DNA from: an uncultured Rhodospirillaceae bacterium
Lineage (GTDB): Bacteria > Pseudomonadota > Alphaproteobacteria > CAAGCB01 > CAG-977
Assembly (NCBI GenBank): GCA_900553035.1
Contig: USCC01000022.1
Span: 1-25,057 of the forward strand
DNA length: 25,057 nt
Direction of reading: 5' to 3'
The notes under the pieces are model-generated. The model worked only from the letters and a program-made list of their open reading frames with translations, was not told the DNA's origin and made no database searches. Positions within the stretch are counted from its first letter, which is position 1, and each line of letters begins with the position of its first letter. A program made the translations under genes and the position numbers. Shown one piece after another: positions 1 through 7,492 of the stretch.

Positions 1-255
1 CAGATTGGAGTAAACTGCGGAGCCATGCACAGTGACCTGGAACAGGCTGAGCGCGCCGCTGGATCCCGTTCCGGGGAGGGTGAAGTTGATCATCTGCGCC
101 GCAAACACGAACGCCCCCATGACTCCGGTCAGCGGTACGCGCGCCGGGTCGAAATCCTTTTTCATTTTTGCCGTGGAATACGCCAGAATTCCCGCTGAAA
201 CCGCCGTCATAACTCCGCCGACCGCAGGCGACACCAAAGCATCTGCCATATGCAT
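1..255 (-). CDS. CbiM/NikM-type energy-coupling-factor permease, N-terminal part (runs off the window)
   Basis: The protein begins MHMADALVSPAVGG and continues through AFVFAAQMINFTLPGTGSSG, the family hallmark of CbiM/NikM substrate-specific membrane components that carry Co2+ or Ni2+ across the inner membrane. In this family the extreme N-terminus (Met-His) is inserted into the protein and binds the metal. The ATG at 253-255 lies one base after the larC stop, so it is translated with larC. Next to larB and larC it is most likely the nickel importer for the pincer cofactor, like LarMN of lactobacilli (inference). After GTGSSG the last 18 codons visible (bases 1-54) do not follow the usual HLGGG continuation, which removes an expected metal-ligand histidine; this may be a sequence-end artefact. 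Only about 85 residues are in view. Confidence 0.85.
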   Translation of the reverse strand, partial: MHMADALVSPAVGGVMTAVSAGILAYSTAKMKKDFDPARVPLTGVMGAFVFAAQMINFTLPGTGSSGALSLFQVTVHGSAVYSNL

Positions 256-256
256 C

Positions 257-1495
257 CTATTTTTCCTCCGCAGACTGTCTGACGGCGTCGAACACCGTCT
301 TGAAATCCATACCCGTTTCCGCCGCCAGCCGTTTGACGCTTTCGTACTCCGGCGCGAAAAAAACGGAAGCACCGAAAGTGCATTTTTTTACATCGGCCGT
401 TCCGAAAGGAAGGACGACGCGCAGGCTTTCGCGTTCCAGACATGTCCTGTCCAGCCGCGACCGCCGCAGGCCGATGGTTGTCGTCGATTTGAACACAGCC
501 TCTTCGACGCGTTCCAGCATTTGATCCGACGCCATGACGCGCAGGACCCATCCGGGGCGGTTCTTTTTCATAAAGGCGGGCAGGTAATGAACATCCAGTG
601 CTCCGGCTTCAAATATTTTTTCCATGGCCCAGCCGAGTTGTTCGCCGGTCGCATCATCAATGTTGGTTTCCAGAAGCCAGACGGCCGAATCCGTTTTTTC
701 CTCTTCGGCCGGTTCAATCAGCAGGGCGCGCAGGACGTTCGGACGGCCGTAATCGCGTTTTCCGGCGCCCAGCCCGGTTTTCAAAATCCGGAATGATGAA
801 GGAAGCTTTTCCCGTGTTTTCAAGGCCGCCGCAATCGCCGCTCCGGTCGGCGTCACCATTTCACCCACGGTTTCCGAAGGCCGAAGCGCCAGTCCGGCGG
901 CCGAAACAATGTTGACAACCGCGGGGACGGGGACAGGAAGAAGCCCGTGCTGGCATTCGACAAAGCCGCTTCCTTCGCTCAGCTCTGAAATAACGGCTTC
1001 CCGGATGCCCAGATCGTCCAGACACACGGCTGCCGCAACAATATCGACAAGGGAATCGACCGCGCCGACTTCGTGAAAGTGAACCTCTTTGACGGGAACG
1101 CCGTGAGCCTGCGCTTCGGCTTCGGCCACAAGGGTGAATATCTTTCTGGCCGTCTCCCGGGCACGGGGTGTCAGCTCACCCTGTTCAATAATGCGGAAAA
1201 CGTCGTCAAGATTGCGGTGTTCGTGTGCGTGGTGAGAGTGTTCGTGAGAATGCTCCCCGTCGGAGCCATGATGCGCGTGTTCGTGCGGTTCCGAATCCAG
1301 GCGGACATCGAAATCGCAGGCGGCCAGCCCGTGCGGACGTACGCGCGAAACGGTCCAGGAATATCCGTGAAGCGGCAGACTGTCCAGGGCGCGGCGGAGT
1401 TTGTTCTCGTCGGCGCCAAGGTCAAGAAGGGCGGCAACCGTCATGTCGCCGCTGATGCCCGATCGGCATTCCAGATAAAGAAGAGGTTCAGTCAT
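257..1495 (-). CDS. larC: LarC, nickel insertion protein for the nickel-pincer nucleotide cofactor
   Basis: LarC is the CTP-dependent cyclometallase that puts nickel into the pyridinium-dithiocarboxylate mononucleotide made by LarB and LarE. The 412-residue product starts MTEPLLYLECRSGISGDM, as family members do, has the HFHEVGAVDSLVD motif, and carries a histidine-rich stretch at residues 71-93 with 11 histidines in 23 positions, a plausible nickel store. In Lactobacillus plantarum larC is split and joined by ribosomal frameshifting; here it is one uninterrupted frame. The ATG at 1495 was preferred over an in-frame TTG at 1513 because it matches the family N-terminus. It overlaps the larB end by 8 bases, which suggests coupled translation. 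larE is not in the window. Confidence 0.93.
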   Translation of the reverse strand: MTEPLLYLECRSGISGDMTVAALLDLGADENKLRRALDSLPLHGYSWTVSRVRPHGLAACDFDVRLDSEPHEHAHHGSDGEHSHEHSHHAHEHRNLDDVFRIIEQGELTPRARETARKIFTLVAEAEAQAHGVPVKEVHFHEVGAVDSLVDIVAAAVCLDDLGIREAVISELSEGSGFVECQHGLLPVPVPAVVNIVSAAGLALRPSETVGEMVTPTGAAIAAALKTREKLPSSFRILKTGLGAGKRDYGRPNVLRALLIEPAEEEKTDSAVWLLETNIDDATGEQLGWAMEKIFEAGALDVHYLPAFMKKNRPGWVLRVMASDQMLERVEEAVFKSTTTIGLRRSRLDRTCLERESLRVVLPFGTADVKKCTFGASVFFAPEYESVKRLAAETGMDFKTVFDAVRQSAEEK

Positions 1496-2249
1496 GTGTA
1501 TGCTTTCTTTCAATCAAACGGTTGATCTGTCCGGCGAGGTAACCCGCACCGAAACCATTATCGATGTTGACGACGGCCATGCCTTCGGCGCACGAATTCA
1601 GCATGGTCAGAAGCGGGGCAATGCCCCCGAACGAAGCGCCGTAGCCGACCGAAGTCGGAACAGCAATGACCGGGACTTCGACCAGTCCCGCCAGGACGGT
1701 TCCCAAAGCGCCTTCCATGCCCGCGACGGCGATAAGGGCATTGGCGTGCCGGATATCATCAATCCGGGCGAACAGGCGGTGGATGCCGGAAACGCCGATG
1801 TCATAAATCCGTTCGACGCGGCTTCCGAAAAATTCGGCCGTTCGTGCGGCTTCTTCGGCCACCGGCAGATCGCCCGTTCCGCCGGTGCACACGGCAACAC
1901 ATCCGACCGGTTCGGGCGGTCGTTCCGCAGAAACGCTCAATATGCCCGACAGAGGGTCGTAGACCGCCGCCGGACAGGCGCTTCTGACAGCGGCATACTG
2001 TTCCGCGCTTGCCCGTGTGCCCAGGACGCCGGAGCCGGCCTCGGCAAAACGCCGAATGATTTCAACCAGCTGAGGCACTGTTTTTCCCGGACAGTAAACG
2101 ACTTCGCCGTATCCGGTTCGCAGGGCTCTGTGGTGATCAAGCTTTGCAAAGCCGAGTTCTTCGTAAGGAAGTTTTTTCAGCCGTGCGGCCGCGTCTTCGA
2201 TTGACGTTTTTCCTTCTCTGACCTGCCGCAAAAGTTCTTCAACGTCCAT
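1488..2249 (-). CDS. larB: LarB, nicotinate adenine dinucleotide carboxylase/hydrolase for nickel-pincer cofactor
   Basis: LarB carboxylates the pyridinium ring of nicotinic acid adenine dinucleotide and hydrolyses the product, the first step toward the nickel-pincer nucleotide of lactate racemase. The 253-residue protein has a helical N-terminal part and a PurE-like C-terminal part with GGTGDLPVAEEAA (residues 123-135), IGVSGIHRL (151-159), AVAGMEGAL (174-182), VPTSVGYGASFGG (197-209) and NIDNGFGAG (228-236), all strongly conserved in LarB. The ATG follows an AGAGAGGA ribosome site. It lies 22 bases after the polyferredoxin gene and overlaps larC, as part of the same operon. No lactate racemase (larA) is present in the window. 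Confidence 0.94.
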   Translation of the reverse strand: MDVEELLRQVREGKTSIEDAAARLKKLPYEELGFAKLDHHRALRTGYGEVVYCPGKTVPQLVEIIRRFAEAGSGVLGTRASAEQYAAVRSACPAAVYDPLSGILSVSAERPPEPVGCVAVCTGGTGDLPVAEEAARTAEFFGSRVERIYDIGVSGIHRLFARIDDIRHANALIAVAGMEGALGTVLAGLVEVPVIAVPTSVGYGASFGGIAPLLTMLNSCAEGMAVVNIDNGFGAGYLAGQINRLIERKHTHD

Positions 2250-2271
2250 GGCGTCCTCTCTGTCGTGATGT

Positions 2272-3762
2272 TTATATCAGCCATTCGCCGTCTGCGGGGC
2301 TTTCTTCCCGCGGTGCGTTCCGGCGGAAGAATTCCTCGGGGTCGGCGGCTTCAACCTGAATCGAAACCGGAAAGACGCGGATTGCCCTGACCGGCCGCAC
2401 CGGACACGGATGTTCGCAGCTGCCACAGCCGATGCACAGGTCTTCCGTCAGTTCCGGCGTCCGGTGTCCCTGTCCGTCCTCGACCATGCGCAAAGCTCCG
2501 GTCGGACAATGTTCGGCACAGGCTCCGCAGTCGGTGCCATCCACAACGGCGACGCACAGATACGGGGCAAAGCGCGCCAGCCCGATACGGCGGCGCTGTT
2601 TTTGCTTCAATGTCATCTCCTGCAAAGCGCCGGTCGGGCAGACTTCCGTGCACCGTTTGCAGGTGAATTCACACATTCCCCTGTCAAATTCCAAGTGGAC
2701 GGCGTCGTACCGGAGACCCGCAGGCCGCAGGACATTTCCGCGGCAATTCGCAACACAGAGCTGGCACGAGGTGCATCTGGCCGCAAAACGGGCGGCGGAA
2801 CCCGCACCGGGCGGATAAATCGCCTCTTCGGCTTCTGCGGATTTCAGAAGAAGGCCTCCGGCGACCCCAATGCCGATTCCCGCCGCGGCGGCCGCACTTC
2901 CGGTCAGAAACCGGCGGCGGCTTTCATCTGTTTTTTCCGCGGCTTTCCTTATCCGGCCGTATGTGATCGCACCGACCGGGCACACGGCCATACAGTTCAT
3001 GCATCGGACGCACCGCTCGTTATCCAGAAACCTGTCCGCCGGACGGATGCATCCCGAGGGGCACACTCCGACGCACCGGCCGCACCGGACGCATTTATCC
3101 GACAGGGAAAGGCGCAGGACACCACGAGCCGCGCACAGGCCGAGCACCGTTCCCACAGGACAGATCGCCGTGCAGTAAATGCGTTTTTTCCAGAAAACAA
3201 GCCCCGCCAGAATCAGAAAGGGAACAGCCCCCGTCAAAAAGGACAGAAGGGTTGCCGTCCGCGCAGTCAGCGGATTTCCCGGAAAAAGCAGATTATGAAT
3301 TTCGATCCACGCCGGAGAGAACAGAGCGGCGGCGATTGCTCCGAATTCGGTGTACGGGTCAAGCAGGCGGAATCCGATGGCTCCGCCGGCGGCCAAGAGG
3401 CCGAACGTGACGCCGGCAATCGTATAACGCAGTCTCCGGTAATTTTCCCCGGTTCTTCCCTTCCGCCGGAAAAGGCTGCCCAGAATGTCCTGAAGAATAC
3501 CGAGAGGGCATAACGCGGCGCAGTAAAACCGCCCGAACAGGAACGCGGTACCGAGAATCAGCGCAACGATGAAGAAAGCCGGCCATGCAAAGGAAGCGAA
3601 CACTCGGGCAAAGGCCGGGCCGGCCTGAAACGCGAACAGACCGGACAATGCACTGATGCCTGTGCCGAAGGCGGCCAGGGAAAGAAGAAAGACACCTGCC
3701 GCCGCCAGACGCCGGACGGTTTGCGGCCCTTTACTTTTTTTTATCCTTTTTCCCTTTTCCAT
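2272..3762 (-). CDS. Membrane polyferredoxin, NapH-like membrane domain fused to a NapG-like multi-[4Fe-4S] domain
   Basis: This 496-residue protein joins a NapH-type membrane part to a ferredoxin part. Several membrane segments lie in residues 20-210, with the two paired FYCAALCP (79-86) and IYCTAICP (195-202) motifs typical of NapH/NosR/RdxA proteins. Two classic four-cysteine clusters follow (224-238 and 251-261). Then comes SRRRFLTG (281-288) followed by a hydrophobic stretch (289-306), which resembles an internal Tat signal. Four more cysteine groups follow near 330-340, 364-375, 403-419 and 443-453. The role is electron transfer at the membrane, possibly from quinol to a periplasmic partner (inference). 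The start at 3762 is 9 bases after the DUF362 stop and has only a weak GGCGGC ribosome site, so it is probably translationally coupled. The redox partner is not established. Confidence 0.88.
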   Translation of the reverse strand: MEKGKRIKKSKGPQTVRRLAAAGVFLLSLAAFGTGISALSGLFAFQAGPAFARVFASFAWPAFFIVALILGTAFLFGRFYCAALCPLGILQDILGSLFRRKGRTGENYRRLRYTIAGVTFGLLAAGGAIGFRLLDPYTEFGAIAAALFSPAWIEIHNLLFPGNPLTARTATLLSFLTGAVPFLILAGLVFWKKRIYCTAICPVGTVLGLCAARGVLRLSLSDKCVRCGRCVGVCPSGCIRPADRFLDNERCVRCMNCMAVCPVGAITYGRIRKAAEKTDESRRRFLTGSAAAAAGIGIGVAGGLLLKSAEAEEAIYPPGAGSAARFAARCTSCQLCVANCRGNVLRPAGLRYDAVHLEFDRGMCEFTCKRCTEVCPTGALQEMTLKQKQRRRIGLARFAPYLCVAVVDGTDCGACAEHCPTGALRMVEDGQGHRTPELTEDLCIGCGSCEHPCPVRPVRAIRVFPVSIQVEAADPEEFFRRNAPREESPADGEWLI

Positions 3763-3771
3763 GCCGCCGCA

Positions 3772-4692
3772 TCAAGCGTCCAGACGTGCGATATTCAGCT
3801 TTGACGCGTCCGCCGTTCCCAATCCGTTGCGTTCTGCCAAAGCGATATACGGCACGTCATCCGGCGAATAGCCCAGCAGACGTGTCGCCATGGCGTCCGT
3901 TGCCACAATATCCGTTGACAGCAGCATGTATTTCGGCATACGCACGTCGGCGGTGCTGACGCCGCGCGGACCGTTGGTCACCATGATGCGGTAGGCATCA
4001 ACGACGTTCAGATCCGGCTTGCGGTAAAGCGGCGCATCGGCAATCGACTGGGGCAGGTTGTTGCGGTGCATGTCCTGCCGGTCCCAGACAAGACCCATGA
4101 AATTTTTCATGGCGGCCGTCATCTTTGCTCCGCCGTGGTTTTTCAGAATGGGGACATTGATAAAGACGTCGGCTGTCAGAATAGCTTTATGGATTTTGGC
4201 TTTTTTCATGCGGACGGCGCCGGGGGCCTCTCGTTCCAGGTAATGTTCCTCAAGGTGGGCGGGAAGCATGACGCCGCCGGCTTTTTTTACGGCCTCTTCA
4301 ATGCCGCTGTTCTTGTAGCATCCGGACCATTCGTTGCAGGTGTGATCAAACGCCTCGACCCGGGAGGCTCCGGCCGCCAGAGCCTGACGGACGATTTCGG
4401 CGACCAGTTCGGGATTTGTGTTTGCGGCTTCTTCAGGCGTTCGATCCCAGGCGGCGTTCGGTTTAACGACAACCGTCTGCCCCGGTTTGACAAAAGCCTT
4501 CATCCCGCCAAGAGCTTCAATTCCCTTGCGGAACATGGCAACGGAATCGCCGTTGCGTACCGCGACAAGATCCGGTTTGCGACCCGCGGCCAGATCTTCG
4601 GCGGCCATCAGGGGAACGGCCGGAAATTTGACGGAAACTGCGGCGGCGGCTGTTGTTACGGCGGCTTTTTTTAGAAATTCGCGTCTGTCCAT
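3772..4692 (-). CDS. Tat-exported DUF362 domain protein
   Basis: The protein (306 residues) starts MDRREFLKKAAVTTAAAAVS, a twin-arginine signal, so it is probably exported folded, perhaps with a cofactor. The mature part has VKPNAAWDRTP (77-87) and the DUF362 signature INVPILKNHGGAKMT (178-192) followed by AMKNFMGLV. DUF362 has no firmly assigned reaction; members often sit beside ferredoxins. The ATG at 4692 has an excellent AGGAGT ribosome site; a longer frame reaches 4824, but it starts at the -35 box of the promoter, so it was rejected. This is the first gene of the operon leading to the polyferredoxin, larB, larC and the CbiM-like gene. That context suggests a redox or nickel-pincer-related role, but this is inference. 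Confidence 0.85.
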   Translation of the reverse strand: MDRREFLKKAAVTTAAAAVSVKFPAVPLMAAEDLAAGRKPDLVAVRNGDSVAMFRKGIEALGGMKAFVKPGQTVVVKPNAAWDRTPEEAANTNPELVAEIVRQALAAGASRVEAFDHTCNEWSGCYKNSGIEEAVKKAGGVMLPAHLEEHYLEREAPGAVRMKKAKIHKAILTADVFINVPILKNHGGAKMTAAMKNFMGLVWDRQDMHRNNLPQSIADAPLYRKPDLNVVDAYRIMVTNGPRGVSTADVRMPKYMLLSTDIVATDAMATRLLGYSPDDVPYIALAERNGLGTADASKLNIARLDA

Positions 4693-4795
4693 GATTGACT
4701 CCTGAAAAGCGGGTGAGAAAAAAGACCGCCGGAAAAGAACTTCCGTTGTCCAGGTGTTTTTCGTATACTCGGCATTGAAAAACCGAACGGATATA

Positions 4796-4824
4796 AGAAT
4801 ATCTTTTTTCACGCGTAAAGTCAA
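4796..4824 (-). promoter_or_regulatory. Sigma70-type promoter of the DUF362-lar operon
   Basis: On the minus strand TTGACT (4819-4824) is separated by 17 bases from TATTCT (4796-4801). Transcription would start near 4789, giving an untranslated leader of about 97 bases before the ATG at 4692. No operator was recognised in this leader. Confidence 0.7.
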
Positions 4825-4877
4825 AGATAGATGCCTGAAGACAGTCGGTTATCACCTGTCTTTTTAACGGTTAAAAA

Positions 4878-5774
4878 ATGAATTCATATCTGATATTCGC
4901 CTTTTCATATCCTCTTTTGTTCGGTTTTGTGAACATCATTGACAGCCGTCTGACGAACCGGACGATCCGTGACCCGCTGACACTGCTGTTTTATATGTCT
5001 TTGACAAATCTCGTCTTCCTTCCGCTGATCCTGTTTTTCGGAACTCCGACCGTGCCTTCGCCGGGGCTTCTGGTCTGTTATTTCCTGCTGGCGCTTCTGG
5101 ATCTGGTGTATCAGGTACCGTATTACAGGGCGCTGAAGAAAACGAATACCTCAATTGTGGGCGCTCTGTTTTCGCTGGGGCGTGTTTTCATTCCCGTGCT
5201 GACATGGCTGTTTTTGGACGAACGGCTGAAGGCGTCCCAGTATGCCGGTTTTGTTCTGATCATCGGATCGGCCGTTTTGCTGAGTATCCGTGATTTTCGG
5301 ATGCCCCGAATCAACGCGGCTTTTTTCCTGATGCTACTGAGTTCTTCCATCCGTTCGGTTTTCGCGGTTCTGGAAAAGTATACGATTGATGCGGACGGAA
5401 ACTGGATCAACATGGTGATTTATCCGGCGGTTTTTGCCTTTTTTATTCCGTTCGCGCTGTTCTTTTTCCGCAAATCCCGGCGCGATATTCTGGATCATGC
5501 CGAAAGCTACAGACGTTCCTTCGGAAGTTTTGCGGGGATTGAACTGCTGGCATTTACGGCGACGTCGGTCATGTTTTTCATTCTGCCGCATATTTCGGCC
5601 GTGGTTAAAACGTCGGTTTCGGCGACCATGCCGATTTTTATTCTGGCGTCGAACTGGGCGCTGTACCGGTTCCGGGGCGTTGAAAATTACGAAGAGTTGA
5701 GTCCCGCGGAGATTCTGAAAAAGACCGTGTGCTTTATCGTCATGACGGCGGGCGTGGCCTTGCTGGTGCGTTGA
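4878..5774 (+). CDS. EamA/DMT-superfamily membrane transporter
   Basis: A 298-residue, very hydrophobic protein with about ten membrane segments and the two-repeat layout of drug/metabolite transporters. PYYRALKKTNTSIVGALFSL and the following LTWLFLDERL match the conserved end of the first EamA repeat; the second repeat ends near residue 297. The substrate cannot be told from sequence. The ATG lacks a clear Shine-Dalgarno sequence. A short hairpin, AGACAG (4839-4844) pairing with CTGTCT (4856-4861) and followed by T residues, lies just upstream and could affect expression. The last 35 bases overlap the 3' end of the convergent MATE gene. Confidence 0.85.
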   Translation: MNSYLIFAFSYPLLFGFVNIIDSRLTNRTIRDPLTLLFYMSLTNLVFLPLILFFGTPTVPSPGLLVCYFLLALLDLVYQVPYYRALKKTNTSIVGALFSLGRVFIPVLTWLFLDERLKASQYAGFVLIIGSAVLLSIRDFRMPRINAAFFLMLLSSSIRSVFAVLEKYTIDADGNWINMVIYPAVFAFFIPFALFFFRKSRRDILDHAESYRRSFGSFAGIELLAFTATSVMFFILPHISAVVKTSVSATMPIFILASNWALYRFRGVENYEELSPAEILKKTVCFIVMTAGVALLVR

Positions 5775-7122
5775 CAATTCCCCGCCGCCGAGCCTCCCGT
5801 TCGGCTTTCCAGCGGCGGTGCAGGCGGAAAAACAGGAGGATGCCTGTCATGAACGTCAGGATTTCCGCTGCCGGAACAGAGGCGAACAGCCCCTCTTCTC
5901 CCATCAGGGAAGGCAGGGTGAACAGGAACAGCACGGGAAGGAGGAGACTCCGCAAAGAGGCAATGACGGCGGATTCGGCGGGACGGTGCATCGCCGTAAA
6001 GAAGGAAGCCAGAATAATGTTGAACCCGTTGAAGAAAAACGCCCATTTCGCAATATCAATGAAACGCAGGGATAACGCAACGGCCTCGGTTTCTTCGGGG
6101 CGCAGGAACATCAGAACCGCCCACTGCGGCCGGAAAAGAAGAACCAGGAACAGCAGGGTACTGATCGCTTCGCCGGAGATCAGGGCGATGCGCAGGAATT
6201 CGCGGATTCGCCGGTGCTTCTGAGCGCCGTAGTTCGTCCCGACCAGAGGCGTCAGAGTCTCGCCGATAGCGTAGGAAAAAATGACTCCGAACCAGAAGAC
6301 ATAGTTGATGACGGAATAGGCGGCAACGCCCGCGACGCCGATGTTGATGACCATCATCCAGTTGAAAATGACCGACGTGAAGCCGACGGAAAATTCATTG
6401 ACCAGTTCGGAAAAGCCGTTATAGCACGCTTTCGCAATCTTTTTCGGAACCTTGCGTCCCAAGCGCACGAATTTCAGGCGGCATTCCGGTGTCAGAAAAT
6501 ACGGAAACAGCAGTACGCTCATCAGCAGTTCGGCTATTCCCGTACCCAGCGCCGCGCCGGTGACGCCCTGCGCCAACCGGACGATCAGGAGCCAGTCCAG
6601 AAAAATGTTCGCCGCCGCACCCGCCAGCATGACCTTGAAAACAAAAACCGGCCGTTCCTCGATTTTTAAAAACGTGCCGAGCGTATGGGAGGCAATAAAG
6701 AAAACCAGAAAAAAGGACGTATAAAACAGATAAACGGCGGCGAACGGCTCCATCGTTTCATCGGCTCCCAGAAGGCGCGCGACAGGGCCGGGAAAGATCA
6801 GGAAAACAAAGGAAAAGAAAAAAACAAAGGCCAGAACACTCACCAGTGTTGCCGTGAAGATCTCCGATGCTTTGCCGATTTTCTTTTCACCGATATATTT
6901 CGCGCACATCACGCCGCCCCCGGCGCTGAGCATCACACTGACGCCGAACAGGAAGGAAAAGACCGGAAAAACGATATTCACGGCGGCAAGTTCGGCGGCT
7001 CCGATATAACGCCCGATGAAAAAGGCGTCGATCAGCTGCGCCGAGGAAAGAGCCAGCATTCCCAGAATGTTGGGAAGCGCGAAATGCAGAAAAGTCCGAA
7101 AAGGATTCCCGTTCAGAATCAT
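5740..7122 (-). CDS. MATE-family multidrug/metabolite efflux protein
   Basis: A 460-residue inner-membrane protein with about twelve membrane segments. The N-terminus (ILNGNPFRTFLHFALPNILG) and the AQLIDAFFIGRYIGAAELAAV segment are the conserved first helices of MATE exporters of the DinF/MepA/NorM type; GVAGVAAYSVINYVF and GTNYGAQKHRRIREFL are the matching parts of the second half. Such proteins export organic cations or metabolites using H+ or Na+. The ATG follows CAGGGAGAA, a good ribosome site. The 3' end overlaps the convergent EamA gene by 35 bases. It is divergent from the ABC-F gene, separated by about 370 bases. The substrate is not known. Confidence 0.92.
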   Translation of the reverse strand: MILNGNPFRTFLHFALPNILGMLALSSAQLIDAFFIGRYIGAAELAAVNIVFPVFSFLFGVSVMLSAGGGVMCAKYIGEKKIGKASEIFTATLVSVLAFVFFFSFVFLIFPGPVARLLGADETMEPFAAVYLFYTSFFLVFFIASHTLGTFLKIEERPVFVFKVMLAGAAANIFLDWLLIVRLAQGVTGAALGTGIAELLMSVLLFPYFLTPECRLKFVRLGRKVPKKIAKACYNGFSELVNEFSVGFTSVIFNWMMVINIGVAGVAAYSVINYVFWFGVIFSYAIGETLTPLVGTNYGAQKHRRIREFLRIALISGEAISTLLFLVLLFRPQWAVLMFLRPEETEAVALSLRFIDIAKWAFFFNGFNIILASFFTAMHRPAESAVIASLRSLLLPVLFLFTLPSLMGEEGLFASVPAAEILTFMTGILLFFRLHRRWKAEREARRRGIVNAPARPRPPS

Positions 7123-7148
7123 GTTGTTCTCCCTGGCTTTGATTCTTA

Positions 7149-7164
7149 CTCTTTCCGCAAAGAG
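7149..7164. promoter_or_regulatory. Palindrome upstream of the MATE gene, possible operator
   Basis: CTCTTT-CCGC-AAAGAG is a perfect 6-base inverted repeat 27 bases upstream of the MATE start. On the minus strand it lies between a TTGATG element and TAAGAA, a weak promoter candidate. A repressor site for an efflux gene is plausible, but no regulator gene is adjacent. Confidence 0.3.
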
Positions 7165-7372
7165 ACATCAATCAAAGTCCGGGATTTTTTCCGTCGGGTT
7201 TATGGCGCCTTCTTTCGGAACAATCCGCGGAGGGAACATGTCATCGCTTCGGGGGGAGGGGGGCGATTCCGAAGGGGTGCGGAGGGCGCTCACATACGCT
7301 GGCGTATCCGTCATTTCGGCGATAGCCTGTTTTTACGGGCGCGGCATTGAGGTCTTCCCGTCGGAAAGGAAT
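7165..7372. other. Gene-free part of the MATE/ABC-F divergent region
   Basis: No convincing reading frame was found here. The stretch contains a G-rich run at about 7249-7263 and a near-perfect palindrome ATACGC-TG-GCGTAT at 7294-7307, 66 bases before the ABC-F promoter. Nothing else stands out. Confidence 0.5.
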
Positions 7373-7401
7373 TTGACAGACCGCGGCCGGACGCGTATGC
7401 T
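7373..7401 (+). promoter_or_regulatory. Strong sigma70-type promoter of the ABC-F gene
   Basis: TTGACA (7373-7378), a 17-base spacer and TATGCT (7396-7401). The start of transcription is expected near 7408, giving a leader of about 85 bases before the ATG at 7493. The leader contains a tripeptide reading frame. Confidence 0.75.
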
Positions 7402-7433
7402 GAACCGTCTTTAACATTTCAGGAGATCGGCCG

Positions 7434-7445
7434 ATGAGGAACTGA
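7434..7445 (+). CDS. Tripeptide upstream ORF (Met-Arg-Asn-stop) in the ABC-F leader
   Basis: ATG AGG AAC TGA lies 47 bases before the ABC-F start and is preceded by a consensus AGGAG (7421-7425) at a good distance. ABC-F genes of the resistance type are often controlled by ribosome stalling on short leader frames; this minimal frame has a better ribosome site than the main gene. That it is translated and regulatory is an inference. Confidence 0.35.
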   Translation: MRN

Positions 7446-7492
7446 ACAAACCGTTTCATTGTGTTTGTTTCTGTTTTTCATGAGGTTGAATC

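Noticed and set aside
32..796. Long plus-strand frame opposite the cbiM and larC genes
   Set aside because: It is antisense to LarC and CbiM, whose motifs are clear; its own translation has no family features.
2410..3513. 367-codon plus-strand frame
   Set aside because: Antisense to the polyferredoxin gene, whose cysteine motifs are unmistakable; it has no credible start site.
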